Of a stretch of 64,000 bases of DNA, positions 1-10,952 are shown piece after piece. Below the pieces are notes generated by a model, which was not told where the DNA came from, made no database searches, and saw only the letters and a program-made list of their open reading frames with translations. Source of the stretch: Euglena gracilis. Its lineage: Eukaryota > Euglenida > Euglenophyceae > Euglenales. The translations under genes and the position numbers were made by a program. Every line of letters starts with the position of its first letter. The stretch's first letter is position 1. The DNA is taken from positions 42,964,632 through 43,028,631 of the forward strand of contig CP154954.1 of assembly GCA_039621445.1 (NCBI GenBank). Direction: 5' to 3'.

Positions 1-327
1 CCCCCCGGGGGGGGGGGGTGCTGCCAGCCCTAGCTAGCCAGCCCCTTTTTTGGGGGGTCCAGCCCAATTTTTTTTTGAAAAACTGTGTTCAAAAGTGGCC
101 AAAAATGGGGTTTGGGGGGCGTTTGGGCCATTTTTGGGGGGTTTCAGATGCATCATTTTTTCAAACCTGTGTTCTGCAGGACATTTTTGGGCATTTTTTC
201 CGATTTCAGTCCAGCTCGCCTTGGTTCGGGTCCAGCTGGGGTCCACCCCCCCCCTGGGGGGGCGGGCTAGCCAGCCCAAATTTCTAGCCCTAGCCCAGCA
301 ACCCCCCCCCCCCGGGTCCTTAAAGAG

Positions 328-412
328 GTGTATGGCGGACAGAAGGCAGGCAAACCTGATCTGGGCCTCCCTGTGGTTGATCTGTCCGTGCAGCACCTCC
401 TGTCTTGCCGGC
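328..412 (+). CDS. Papain-like protease gene 1, exon with LSxQxLLSC motif
   Basis: Frame 1 reads PVVDLSVQHLLSC, which matches the conserved LSEQ-x-LLSC segment that follows the catalytic-Cys helix in C1 peptidases. The second protease gene in this window has LSEQFLLSC at the equivalent place. The catalytic Cys exon would lie before base 1. Immediately upstream is a poly-C block ending in CCTTAAAG, the usual right end of the transposon-like introns here. The next protease segment is in another frame, so an intron or a small frameshift lies between them. Confidence 0.5.
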
Positions 413-514
413 CCAACCGAAAGCAGACGGCCCAAGGCAGTCCCGGAATTGTCGGGCGCAGCCTGGCCGATGAGTGCGCCCCCGATCACCCGGGGATGCG
501 ACCCGGGGCCCCTT

Positions 515-641
515 GCCGGGGACGGCTGCCGCGGGGGCTGGTTCACCCCGCAGATGCTGCTGCAGCCCGGGGCCATCGAGGACCGGCGCTTCCCGTACGC
601 CGGCCGGGACGTCGACTGCGTGACCACCGACCTCTGCCCGG
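515..641 (+). CDS. Papain-like protease gene 1, exon with GCxGGW and FPYAG
   Basis: The frame reads GDGCRGGWFTPQMLLQPGAI, then EDRRFPYAGRDVDC. This is the family pattern GC-x-GGW...A...G-I-x-E...YPY...C. A plausible donor follows (CCCGG|GTGGAG). In protease gene 2 the equivalent exon reads CAGGWFVHDMHKAPGAFRE then TSYPY. Assignment to C1 peptidases is firm; exact ends are not. Confidence 0.65.
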
Positions 642-713
642 GTGGAGGGGACGCGGCGCTTGGGGAGTGTCTGTCCCTGGGGGAGAGGAGCCGGTCTGAA
701 TGGACCCTCCGAG

Positions 714-766
714 AAGTTTCAGCCGATGCCGAGCAACGTCTTGTTGCCCAGCAAAAAGAACCGCAA
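714..766 (+). CDS. Papain-like protease gene 1, short exon (FQPMPSNVLLPSKKNR)
   Basis: A 53-nt open segment is bounded by an AG on the left (ccgag|AAG) and a consensus-like donor on the right (CGCAA|GTGAGC). It encodes KFQPMPSNVLLPSKKNR. Its position matches the variable segment between the YPY...C block and the I-K-x-x-I-x-x-x-GPV block. It has no diagnostic motif of its own and is placed mainly by context. Confidence 0.35.
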
Positions 767-1307
767 GTGAGCCAGCCATCCCCCCCAGGGTGTCAAGTGG
801 GGGAGGGGAGGGGGGTCAGACCCCCTCCCCCCCTTCGGACCGAGGGGGGGGTCCAGGACCCCCCAGGAACCCCGGAGAGGCAGGGATAGATGGGAAGCCT
901 TGAAGGGGGGGTCGGACACCCTCCCCCCTACCTCGAAACTGAAGGGGGCTGGGAAAGTTTTCGGTTTTGTGAACAGGCAAAGGCCCGAAACGCAGGCCAA
1001 AATTGGGCAAAAATCCCTGATTTTTTATTGAAACTAATTCCAAAAATGCCCATTTTTTGAAAAATTTTACCCACTTTTTTTCACGTAGAAAACACCAAAA
1101 CATCAAAGAATGCAATGGCAGGGGGGCCCAGACCCCCCCCTACCACCCACCTCAAAACCGAAGGGCTTCCCATCTCTCCCTGGGGAGGGGGTCCAGGCCC
1201 TCTCTCGGGGGGAGGGAGGGAGTCCAGGCCCCCCCTCCTCCCCGTTCACCTGATGCCCTGCCCCCCACCCCCTGCAACCCTCCCCCCGGCCCTGCCCGGT
1301 GGCCAAG

Positions 1308-1409
1308 GCGTTCGGCCACGAGTACATCCCCCTGCCCCCGCAGGAGGAGGGGCGGGTGCATGCCATCAAGCGCATCATTTGGAACGAGGGCCCGGTGGCG
1401 GCCGCAGTC
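1308..1409 (+). CDS. Papain-like protease gene 1, exon with GPVAAA
   Basis: The frame encodes AFGHEYIPLPPQEEGR, then VHAIKRIIWNEGPVAAA. This is the C1-peptidase block I-K-x-x-I-x-x-x-GPV-x-V that precedes the AFQ-x-Y strand. The coding sequence is interrupted after GCA-GTC by a 363-bp inverted-repeat element at 1410-1772 and resumes at 1781 as AVNRAFQAYTG. Protease gene 2 has the same block uninterrupted (GPVAVAVAVDPAFQAY near 59.3 kb), so the interruption is a lineage-specific intron gain. Confidence 0.75.
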
Positions 1410-1772
1410 CAGGGTTCGATACAAGGGGGGTGTATGGGGTTTAGGCTGCCCCCCACCCCCCCTCCTCTTGGACCGAGGTGTCCAGCCCCCCCCCCCCCCG
1501 CCTTGCAAGGGGTCCAGATTGACCGTGGAGGGTATCCGGGTCCCCCAAAAGGTCAATTTTCTCCTTCTGGCACTTTGCGCCCTTTTTTTTTGGAATTTGC
1601 CCAAAACGTGCCAAAATGGCACTTTTGGCTGACTTTGGGTGGCAAAATTTTCCGCCTGGCGTTTTGTGCCGGGCCAAAAATCGGTCACCCGGGCCATGCC
1701 ACTGTTTCGATGGGGGGGGTCCCTTCCCGTTCCATGAAGAGGGCTCCCCACCTGCCCTTATATTGAGCCCTG
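1410..1772 (+). mobile_element. Transposon-like intron (introner) with 8-bp TSD CCGCAGTC
   Basis: The left end is CAGGGTTCGATACAAGG. The right end is the near-perfect complement CCTTATATTGAGCCCTG. The element is flanked by exact 8-bp duplications CCGCAGTC at 1402-1409 and 1773-1780. Excision of the element plus one duplication restores the frame V-A-A-A-V-A-V-N-R-A-F-Q-A-Y. No GT-AG pair gives this product. A cut 3 nt before CAG and 5 nt after CTG does, which is the geometry reported for euglenid nonconventional introns. The interior has C/G runs and a GGCGTTTTGTGCC-type hairpin. Confidence 0.85.
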
Positions 1773-1780
1773 CCGCAGTC

Positions 1781-1815
1781 GCAGTGAACCGCGCCTTTCA
1801 GGCCTACACTGGCAC
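1781..1815 (+). CDS. Papain-like protease gene 1, AFQAY exon
   Basis: Directly after the right TSD the frame continues GCA GTG AAC CGC GCC TTT CAG GCC TAC, encoding AVNRAFQAYTG. It corresponds to AVDPAFQAY in protease gene 2 and to the FQ-x-Y strand of C1 peptidases. The 3' end is not defined; a TG/CA-rich tract follows shortly. Confidence 0.65.
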
Positions 1816-2307
1816 AGAAGCTTCTTGCCCACACCGAAAACAAACTCGCGCGCACACACACATGCACAGGCAAAGTCTATCAGGTAAAACCCCCCAAGTG
1901 TAAAATCAGTTTCATATTTGGGCGGAAATTTCAAGACCCCCACGGGGGGTTTAATCATCTGTCCTTTTCCATTTTGTGCCTAGTAGTCCTCTTGTGTTGC
2001 TTCCAATGGAAGAAACCCTCTCCGGAGACTCGCTTGATGGCTCGACTTCGGGCGTTTCGAGTGCCGAGGCCACTGAATCACCGACATCCGAGGAGAGGAG
2101 GCCCCCGGATCCAAAGCTGATGTTTTATATTTGGGGGGGGTGCATTTGGGGGGTTTTGCATTTTTTCCCCGGATTGAAGGACGTTTCCTGCATAATTTCA
2201 AAAGGCCAACAGTTTTCCCTCTGGAAGGTCAGCCCACAGGTGGGGGGACAACCCCCCCCCTGTTGGGGGTGTCGGAGGAGTTGAGCCAGCCCAGCCGACC
2301 CAGGGGC

Positions 2308-2352
2308 TCCTGCCACGGTGGCATCTTCAACGAGGAGAGCGATGCCCCCCCC
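2308..2352 (+). CDS. Papain-like protease gene 1, GGIFNEESD exon
   Basis: A short frame encodes SCHGGIFNEESDAPP. Its counterpart in protease gene 2 (near 61.27 kb) is FRGIFNADNS. Both fit the G-I-[FY] segment that precedes the catalytic-histidine NHAV block in C1 peptidases. The exon is too small to bound with certainty. Confidence 0.45.
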
Positions 2353-3094
2353 ACCCAGGGCCCACCGACGGGCACCGCCCCCACAGCCCTTGTGCTGGAG
2401 CTGCGTGCTCCGCTGCGATGGCGGAGGTATGTCTTTGGAATGGACCCCGCCCCCATCCCACCCCCCCGGGGCGTCCTGCGCTCTGGACCCCCTCCTTGTG
2501 CTGAAGTTGTGCCTGTGCCTCACCAACAACTTATTCCCCAAAACGTTGAGAAAAGCGATCTAACTGTGAAAAGGACATTGTTTTGAGGGCTTTGGGTATT
2601 CTCCTTAGTTGCAGCCAGCACGGAGTCTTTTTGGACGCCCCTGCTTGAACCCCCTCAACACATCCGCGAATTTCTCGCCGAGCGGATTTGCTCCTCCTGC
2701 ATTCCTGACAGCCCCCTCTCCTCGCTTAACTCGCCAGAACGCATTTGCTGAGGGCTGCCAGTATGCTTTTGCCTTCACTTTGCTGCATCCGCACCTCCAC
2801 GTCCAATTTTCGGATGCCTGGCCTTGATTAGGTCACCAAATGGTGGCCCCCACAACAAAGACTATTGAGAGGTGGACCAAGGTTGTGTCCACTTTTTTTT
2901 GAGTAACAGAAAACATGTGCATGGATGGGGCTGGGGCTTCTGTGGATTACAGGGATAATGTTCAGACAAAGCGGTCATCCTCCGTTTGATGTGCCCCCAG
3001 GGGAAAGTTCACGTGACGGGGGAGGTGTCCTGGCGCTGAAACAGGTCAACAGAGAATCAAAGATGATTTTCTGTCCCCTTCCCCGCTGCCCGCC

Positions 3095-3258
3095 CTGGCT
3101 GCAACCATGCGGTGCTCCTGATGGGGTGGGGGCCGGGGTACTGGCTGCTGCGCAACTCCTGGGGCCCCGGCTGGGGGGAGGCGGGCTACATGCGCATCCG
3201 CCACGGGTGCCACAGCGTCGGCCGCTACGCCAACTACGTCGTCCACCCGTACCGTATG
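3095..3258 (+). CDS. Papain-like protease gene 1, terminal catalytic exon (His, Asn)
   Basis: The frame encodes [11 protein letters not shown] then [20 protein letters not shown] and [15 protein letters not shown] holds the catalytic His and NSWG the catalytic Asn of clan CA family C1. [10 protein letters not shown] is the standard C-terminal signature. The equivalent exon of gene 2 lies at 62.21 kb. The frame stays open beyond HPYRM, so the true end may be somewhat further. Confidence 0.85.
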
Positions 3259-3587
3259 CGCTCCCTGCCCCGCCACAGAGAAACCTCGTTTCGTTTTCAT
3301 CACGAGTACGGGGCATTTGTTTTGTGGCGGGCATTTGGACGCCACCGTGTTACCGAGAGGAATGGCACTAGCACGACGAAGCTAGGGACCCATCCCGTAC
3401 CGCGCGGCGGGAGGCCATTTGGTGGCACAGCCAGAACCTGCCGCTGTCTTCCACAGGGGACGCCAGCTCCCTCCACTGCCAGGCTCGCTCCGTGCAGGGC
3501 CACCTCCGCAGGCGCTCAGGCCAACTGTCCGCACTCATTGGCGTGGCGCTGATTGCAAGGGAATCTATGGTCTTCCTCCTTTCCTGT

Positions 3588-4017
<430 letters not shown>

Positions 4018-4439
4018 TTTTTTTGGCTGATTCTGTTGCAAAAAAAGGAAGTTTTGGAGGTTCAAAAAAATTCGGCGCTTCGCGCATATCACCAGAAAAA
4101 AAAATTTTCCACACCAGAAAACTACAGGTAACTCCCGAACTGCCGAAATCAAGTCCTGATCCAGGGCTCCACCACATGCACACGCCCCCCCCCCCTTGTC
4201 CAACGACCGCGCTTGCCCAACGACCACCCCCCCCCCCCGGTCAGAGACGATCTTTTCGTGTACGATCTTGGGGAAATGAGACTTGATAATGTTCTTGCTT
4301 TTGATTTTGTCCTTTGCAGCTTCTCCGACTTCTGTGATGAACCACCACCCAATGGGTTGTTGTGTTCTCTATCGTCGCTCGAATGGTTCTTGCAGAAGGC
4401 ATCGTTGTGGGGCCCCTCTTGGTACGGTGATGGTCAAGC

Positions 4440-5040
4440 ACCTATAGTAAAAATGGCCGAAAATGGCTGAAAATGGCCGAAAATGAAAAAAAGTTGTTGC
4501 AATTATTTTTCGAGTTTTTTTTTGCCTAACAGTTTCTATTTCCCTGAGGGGCAATTTCCAGTGCGACTGATTCTTGTCTCTGTACAGCCTCTCTTCCAAA
4601 AATGGGTTTGATCCTTCAAAATATACAAAAAAATGCCAGCATCGCCCTTGTCACCAAAATTTTCTGAAATGTCATCAAAACCTTCAGCTTTGGCCCAAAC
4701 AACCCATTCGGAGGTGGTTCTTTGAGCAGCATGTGCTGCAGGGCCAGGCATATTGGGATAATTTCTCCTATTACACCCACATTGGCTCAATACTTGCCAA
4801 ATCAGTGCAAATTGATCCAAAATGGCCAAATTGGGTCATTATGAGCACATTTTATGGCATTTTTGGCCATTTTGCGGCATTTTGGTGATTTGGTTTATTT
4901 TTCACAATTTTTTTGTGTACATTGCTGGCATTTTTAGGCAATTTTAGGTTATTTGAAGCCATTTTAGGTCATTTTGGTTGCTTTTTGGGGCTTTTTGTGG
5001 TCAATTTTGGGTTTTTTGTGGTCATTTTGCTGGGTTGAGA
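4440..5040 (+). other. AT-rich non-coding tract with repeated (t)ggccattt units
   Basis: The stretch carries many copies of aaaatggcc / ggcatttt in both orientations and no convincing coding frame. The same word fills the interiors of the intron-like elements elsewhere in the window, so this is probably intron or decayed-element DNA. Confidence 0.5.
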
Positions 5041-5335
5041 GCCAATGCATGAGATTGGCTATTGTCAGGCGCGAAGCGCCAAAAATTTCCAGCGAGACCC
5101 CCCCTGTCTAACGCCCCCCCCCCCCCCCCGGTCAGAGACGAACATTGGCCATTTTAACAACCATCCCCCAGGTCAGAGACGAATATTAGTGGTCGTTGGA
5201 CAAGGGGGGGGGAGGTACTTACAGACTACATACAGAATAATTATGTCTAATAACACACATACATGGTGCATGCACGCACAAATACATACACACATGTGCA
5301 CCACCATAGCCTTCACCAGCTTCTTTCGCTTCTTT

Positions 5336-5436
5336 CAGCTAGCTGGCCCTGCTAGCAGACCCCCCCCCCGGCAGTCACTGGCCAAATTTGGACTAGCTGC
5401 GGTCCAGCCCTCGGGGGGGGGGGGGGCTTAAAGCAA
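5336..5436 (+). mobile_element. Partial transposon-like intron end
   Basis: The block holds GCTAGCTGG...GCTAGCAGACC, a C-run, and a G-run followed by CTTAAAGCAACAGCCTG, the standard right end with CTTAA...CCTG. The matching left end was not found, so this is a partial or heavily nested copy. Confidence 0.4.
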
Positions 5437-6469
5437 CAGCCTGCTGTGAATGTGTGAGATGTGCCACCGGTCCGGAGGGGTGGAGATAAAACTGCCCTGG
5501 CATCCTGGCAGGGACGCAGACACATACCGCTCACCCATTCACCCACCTTGGCGCACAGCGCCCTTGTTTTCCAGTTTGGGGGGGACTCCCAGACCCCCCC
5601 CAGTGGGTCTAGCTGGTGCTTTTTTCCCCCAAAAATGTCCCGGTCCAGCAAAACGACCATCCTGATCCATACACAGATAGGGTTCCGTGCGGCTGTCCGG
5701 TGGCCCTGAGCCTGGGACGACAACTGACGGCTCCACTGACGGCCCGGCGGGGGACGCGAAGGAGCCCATGCCGCTGTGGGGCCGGGTGGACGCCGCTGGC
5801 CAGGCCGTCCGCGGCGGCGACGGGAGGTGGGATTGGCGGGACGGGGGAACGGGTGAGGGCGTGGGTCGCTGTGTTCTGACGTGAGACGGTTTGCCGGGGC
5901 CGCTCAATACTTGGACAGGAAACAAACGGACGTCCCCAAGGTGGAGGATTTTGTACTGGGGGGGGGGGGTTGCTGGAACAGGTCAGTGTCAAAACAGGGC
6001 TGAGGGGTAGAGCCTTTGCTGACCCCGAAGTCTTGAAGCACGTCATCCCCCCTGGTTGGTTGCCAAAGCGCTTGCAACAAAGTTTAAAGTTTGTTGCGTG
6101 AAATGAACACAGGAAGCCTTCATTCGCAAGGGCAATGAATGGGCGACAATGAACACGTTGGAAAGTGAATGAAATTTTGGAAAATGTAATTAAATTCTGG
6201 GCAAATATGAAACGGTGCGTGAAACCGGTTTCCGTTCAGTCTCAACTGAAGAGGTCAAGGCTGAAGCTGGGCTTTGCAGAAGAAGCAACCTCATCTTTGC
6301 TGAACAAGAGACACACGTCCCGGGAGTAAGACACAGAAAATGAATTCCAAAGACAGCCGTGAAACCATGGTGAGGGCCCACCTGTGTCACGGATTTGGCC
6401 TTCAGCAAATGCAGCACAGCCAGGAAAGTCTGTTCCATGTGAACCCCTCCGGCCGTATACTTTGGCCCG

Positions 6470-6640
6470 AGAGGACCACCTCCGCCCGCTCAGAAGCCCC
6501 CGGCGGCCTGCCCGGGGCCAAACCAGCGCCGGCGCCCCGGCCCCGGAGGACCTGGCGGGGTCCGTCATTGACCTCGTGGAGCGGAAGAGCGCCAGGCTGG
6601 ACCCCGCCCCGCCCGCCGCTGAACAGTTGAGGCAGTGGAC
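6470..6640 (+). CDS. Unknown gene, helix-forming exon
   Basis: One frame encodes APEDLAGSVIDLVERK then SARLDPAPPAAEQLRQ, an amphipathic, protein-like segment amid low-complexity DNA. I do not recognise the family. It may belong with the segments at 6,845-7,250 and 7,350-7,820. Confidence 0.35.
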
Positions 6641-6844
6641 GTCGCGGGACACACAGTTGCCTCCCTCACCCCAAATCAACCCATGCCCCACCCCCTTGCC
6701 CATGTCTGTGCTCAACCCTGCCCAGTGCGGGAAACCACCTCCCCCTGGATGCAGCTCTGGAACAACGCCGAACGTGGCCACCCGGGCCACCGGCGAGCCG
6801 AGGGCGGGGGCCCCCTCCCAGACCTCGGCCGCCGGCGGACGGCG

Positions 6845-7250
6845 GTGTGGTGCCCCACGGCCCCGCCTTGCTGGAGGCTGCCATGCTGATGGAGGACGCG
6901 GGCTCCGGGGCTGCCCGGGGGGATCGCCGGCCCCAGGGCGTTTTCGTTGCCTTTGCTTTTCCCCATGTTTTCGGGCCCGGTCCTGTCCGCTGCGCACGCC
7001 GTGCCCCGCATCCCATACGCTGGGCCCGGTGGGGAGGTTTGGAAGTGGCCGCCCTGGGTTGGGCGGCCCGGCCCTGCCCCGCCCCCGACCCCACCGCTGC
7101 CCCCGCCCCGGACCCCAGCACCGCCGCCGCCGCCGCCGACCCCAACCCCACCGCCCACCCCGCGGACGCCGTCCCCGAGCCCGGCGGCTCCGCGGCAGAA
7201 GACGCCGACCTCGGCGCTGTCCCCCCCCCCCTGGGGCCTGCCTCGGGGGG
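6845..7250 (+). CDS. Unknown gene, Pro/Ala/Asp-rich segment
   Basis: One frame encodes VPHGPALLEAAMLMEDAGSG and, further on, a Pro/Ala/Asp-rich stretch containing repeated AxxDP and ending AAEDADLGAV. Such composition is common in linker regions. The frame runs into C/G runs at 7,240. No family recognised. Confidence 0.3.
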
Positions 7251-7349
7251 GGGGGGGGTCTGTTGTCCTCCCGACCCCTCCCCGACGGGGTTGGCGGGGC
7301 GGGGGCTCACCGGCCGGACACAAACAAACGGGACTCATTGAATAGGAGG

Positions 7350-7404
7350 CGACCCCTCAGCACACGGCCCGTGGTCGGCCACCCGCCGTTGGTTTGGTTG
7401 GCCC
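7350..7404 (+). CDS. Unknown gene, exon split by a transposon-like intron (5' part)
   Basis: The frame reads RPVVGHPPLVWLA up to the left TSD at 7,397-7,404. Removal of the element at 7,405-7,675 joins it in frame to RGGRVGVDGGTAAPGG on the other side, so this is probably a real exon. Product unknown. Confidence 0.4.
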
Positions 7405-7675
7405 CAGGGATTTTTTTAAGTTTGGACCCCCGGGGGGGGGGTAGGGTGGGTGGGTCTGGCCGAGTCCCCCCCGGGGGGGGGGTCCCCCCGGAGGGGGGTG
7501 GGATATACTTTTCGGCGCCGCAGGCGCCGAAAAAATTCTTTTTTAGCACTTTTCGCGATTTTTCGGCCATTTTTTGTGGGTCCCCCGGGACCCCCCCCCC
7601 CCCCGGGGGGGGCCCCCAGGGGGGGGGGGGGGGGGGGGGACCACCCCCCTCCCCCCCGGTCTTAAAAAACCCCTG
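7405..7675 (+). mobile_element. Transposon-like intron with 8-bp TSD GTTGGCCC
   Basis: The left end is CAGGGATTTTTTTAAG and the right end CTTAAAAAACCCCTG, imperfect inverted repeats. Exact 8-bp duplications GTTGGCCC lie at 7,397-7,404 and 7,676-7,683. The interior has the palindromic GGCGCCGCAGGCGCC hairpin followed by AAAAAATTC, then long C and G runs. Excision keeps the reading frame open. Confidence 0.85.
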
Positions 7676-7822
7676 GTTGGCCCGCGGCGGGAGGGTTGGG
7701 GTGGATGGGGGGACTGCGGCCCCGGGCGGCAGGCCCGCAGGCTGCCTGACCTCCCTCACCGGCGGGCTGGCCCTGCCTTCCTCTCTGGCGGACGGCGGCC
7801 GGGTGTGCCCCCACTCTGTGGC
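7676..7822 (+). CDS. Unknown gene, exon after the 7.4-kb intron
   Basis: In frame with 7,350-7,404 once the intron is removed. It encodes GGTAAPGGRPAGCLTSLTGG, then LALPSSLADGGRVCPHS. Moderately hydrophobic with Cys residues; family not recognised. Confidence 0.4.
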
Positions 7823-8631
7823 TGGGGGGGGGGGCGGAGCGATGCGTTCCGCAAATCAAATTTTCAAAAGTGTGCATGCTTGCACATTTTTTCAGCACAT
7901 TTTTTTTGCTCTTTGGCGCATTTTTTTCTCCATATATCCATTTTTGCCCAAATTTTTCGCATTTTTGACCATTTTATGCAAAGTACTGCATTTTTTGAAA
8001 TTTTGGGAATTTGATATTTTTTTTAAATTTTCTCTAACTGATATTTCCTTTACAATGCAATTTTTGTTATTTTTGGTGCTATTTTTGCATGTTTTTGGGC
8101 AATTTTTGCAGTTTCGTGATTTTTGTGCTTTCCCTTTTTTTCTTTTTGTGATTTAGCGCATTCCACTCCTCTGCCCGCTTATGGGAGGACCGTGCCCGTT
8201 CTGCAGCTGGGGCCGGGGACAAGGATGGCCATTGTATCGGTGCGCTTGACTGGGTTGTAGCTTTTATTTATGTTATGGAGCTGGTGCGCTTTCCCCACAA
8301 ATTTGTTCGTTTTATGACGTGGGGGAGGGGGGTTGGGTGGGTGGGTCCGCCCCCCGGAAGGGAGGGGGTGTTCCTGCATTTCCAGTGCGAAGAGCTGAAA
8401 GCAATTTGGCCGATTGGAATTGACACTCCCGAAGTGGGTCCAAAGGCGGGCGGGCGGGTGGGTGGGTGGGTGGGTGAACATCCCGAGCGTGCTTTATTTT
8501 GCTCATGGCACCGCCCATCACTTCAACTTGCCCCCCCCCCACCGCGTCCGCCCACGTGACGGTGGCACTCTCCCCATCCAGAGAACCTCTGGGTCTCTCT
8601 CGCCCTCCCCTCCTCTCCTCCGCGTCGCAGG

Positions 8632-8716
8632 GCCGAACGCGGCGGCGGCCTCCCTCGCCGGCCGCGAGGCGTTCCTGTTCCGCTGGGCGCTGGGCTCGCC
8701 CGGGGCAGTGCCCCTC
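8632..8716 (+). CDS. Unknown gene, small exon (AAAASLAGREAFLFRWALGSP)
   Basis: A short frame encodes GPNAAAASLAGREAFLFRW, protein-like and bounded by CGCAG on the left (a possible acceptor) and C-runs on the right. No family recognised. Confidence 0.3.
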
Positions 8717-9167
8717 TCAACCCCCCACCCCCCCCCCATTGCCTGGACGTTCTCCGCTGGCCGCCGCCCCGCCGGGCCGTATTTTGGTCGGGTGCCGACC
8801 CCCCCTTTCCCCTGGGGGGAGGGGGTGCCTGCCTGGGCAGGCACCCCAAGGCACTCCGGACCCCCCTGCCCCCCCGGGGTTGGTAACAAAACCGCCGGGG
8901 TGGGGGTGGCTGGGCTCCGGGGGCGGGGGCGGAGAGGGGGATGGCTGCCAGGGTAGTGTCGGGTGCAGCGGCCGCGCAGCCGTCGGCTGGTGCCCTCGTT
9001 CACCGATGGGGGGGGGGGGTTGGATTGGAGGGTCGCGAGCGCATTCGGTGAATGCGTTGGCCGCCCCCTCCCCGGCAACCGTCCCCGCACCCCGCCTCAT
9101 TCTGATCCAGCCCCCCCCCCAACTGGGGTGCTGCAATTATCCTCCAGGAGGTTGTGTATGGTACGTT

Positions 9168-9222
9168 GCCATACCATACCCAGCTGGTATGGCACCGCTG
9201 TGCCAGCTGGGTATGGTATGGC
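9168..9222. repeat. Perfect 20-bp inverted repeat (hairpin)
   Basis: GCCATACCATACCCAGCTGG at 9,168-9,187 is exactly complementary to 9,203-9,222, with a 15-nt loop. A degenerate second TATGGCAC...CGG pairing overlaps it. It lies in a stretch without coding evidence. Confidence 0.9.
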
Positions 9223-9365
9223 ACAGCGGCGTGAATGATCGCCACAGGAAAGGTGGGGTGTGATTGCAGGACGGGGTTGCCCACTGATGGGTTGCATTTT
9301 GTGAATGGGGGGTTTATGGACCTTCATTTTGCCGAGCCCCCCCACGTCTTTATTTGCAACGGAGT

Positions 9366-9491
9366 GTGCCCCGGGGCTTCGGGGCTGCCCCGGCCCGGAC
9401 GGCACTGGCGGGGGTGGCGTTCGCCTTCCTGCTCCACGCCGTGGGGCTGCCCCAGGCCCCCCACCCCGACCCGGCGCTGTACGTCCTGTGA
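9366..9491 (+). CDS. Hydrophobic segment ending in a stop, possible signal/anchor exon
   Basis: One frame reads ARTALAGVAFAFLLHAVGLP then QAPHPDPALYVL and a TGA. The hydrophobic core with a following HAV resembles the signal peptides of the Cys-rich genes at 13.16 and 22.07 kb (WFICHAAW, WLISHAVW). It may be a decayed relative of those first exons or the C-terminus of the preceding gene. Confidence 0.3.
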   Translation: MPRGFGAAPARTALAGVAFAFLLHAVGLPQAPHPDPALYVL

Positions 9492-9699
9492 CCCGCCGCA
9501 CTGTCCCCCCCCCCCCGCCGAGGGAATGGCTGGAGGTCCCCCAAACCCTGCCACAATGACAAGCCCCGCCCCCCCCTTTCACCCACCAGCCCCGTCACCC
9601 TCCCCTCCCCCCACACCGAACACCCTTTGCTCGAGAGGGGTTTCCACAATTCCTTGGGCTGGCTGATTTGCCTTCGCATGGTTTTGCACTGCGCATTTA

Positions 9700-10570
9700 T
9701 TGGGGATGGACCAATTATGCCTCAAAAGAGGATTTTTTTTTGCTCAAATATCCAAATTATTATATTTTTTGACATTTTCGCATCAAATTTGCCAGTATTT
9801 TTGAAGGTTTTTGGACCTGAGAAACGGGGGCATTTTGGGGGTTTCTATGCATTGGTCAGGGTATTTCACACAATTAGGACGCTGCATTTTGGGGGGGTCA
9901 CTGGCACAAGCTAAGCAAGCAACCAAAATGGCCTGGGAAGGTGATAACCTCATGGGGTGGCAATTTCCTGCGGAGGGTGGCAATTACCGGCGGAGGTGTG
10001 AAATCGAACTAGGAACGTCTGAAATCGGCTTTGTTGCAGGTGAATAACTGGGGTTCGTTGTAGGGGACATGACTCTGCACACGTTGCAAACGCAGCCACA
10101 ATCAGCAACATGCGTGGTTCGAAAAGTGATGCGATTTCCCCCTTATTGTTGCCAAATCTCCACATCGCCGTCAACCAAACGTCGCACCTGCAAATTATGC
10201 CTGCTACATTGGTGGAGGGTTCGAGTGTTCATGCCTCTTCCCCAGAAGGTGTCATTTCGATGACGATTCTTTGTGAATGAGTACCAATTCTCCTTCGCGG
10301 TCAGCATGGAGGCCGGCCATCCCCTGACTTCCCCCTTGCACTGTGCCGACTGGCGTTGCCTGGCGCACTGCACTGCCTTGAATTGGGGCCCTTTTCCCTC
10401 GCCCCACTGTGGATTGCACCGTACCAGCCTGCTCGTCGGGCTTGTTGTTTGGCGTCAAATGGTGTATGGGGATCAAATTTACCTCACAGGATGCAGTTTT
10501 CTCCCTCACCCTCTCCCATCTTATTTCAACAAAGAGAATCATTTGATTTGTCTGGAAAGATTCTCGGGGG
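9700..10570 (+). other. No recognised gene
   Basis: AT-richer sequence with short frames only. It contains one direct repeat (gtggcaatt[tc]cctgcggag / gtggcaattaccggcggag near 9,957-9,994). No protein motif was seen on either strand. Confidence 0.4.
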
Positions 10571-10575
10571 CTGTG

Positions 10576-10727
10576 TATATGTATGTACGTATGTGTGTAT
10601 GTGTGTATGTATGTATGTATGTATGTATGTATGTATGTATGTATGGATGGATGGATGGATGGATGGATGGATGGATGGATGGATGGATGGATGGATGGAT
10701 GGATGGATGTATGTATGTGTGTGTGTA

Positions 10728-10758
<31 letters not shown>

Positions 10759-10915
10759 ATGTATGTATGTATGTATGTATGTATGTATGTATGTATGTAT
10801 GTATGTATGTATGTATGTATGTATGTATGTATGTATGTATGTATGTATGTATGTATGTATGTATGTATGTATGTATGTATGTATGTCTGTATGTCTGTAT
10901 GTCTGTCTGTATGTA

Positions 10916-10952
<37 letters not shown>

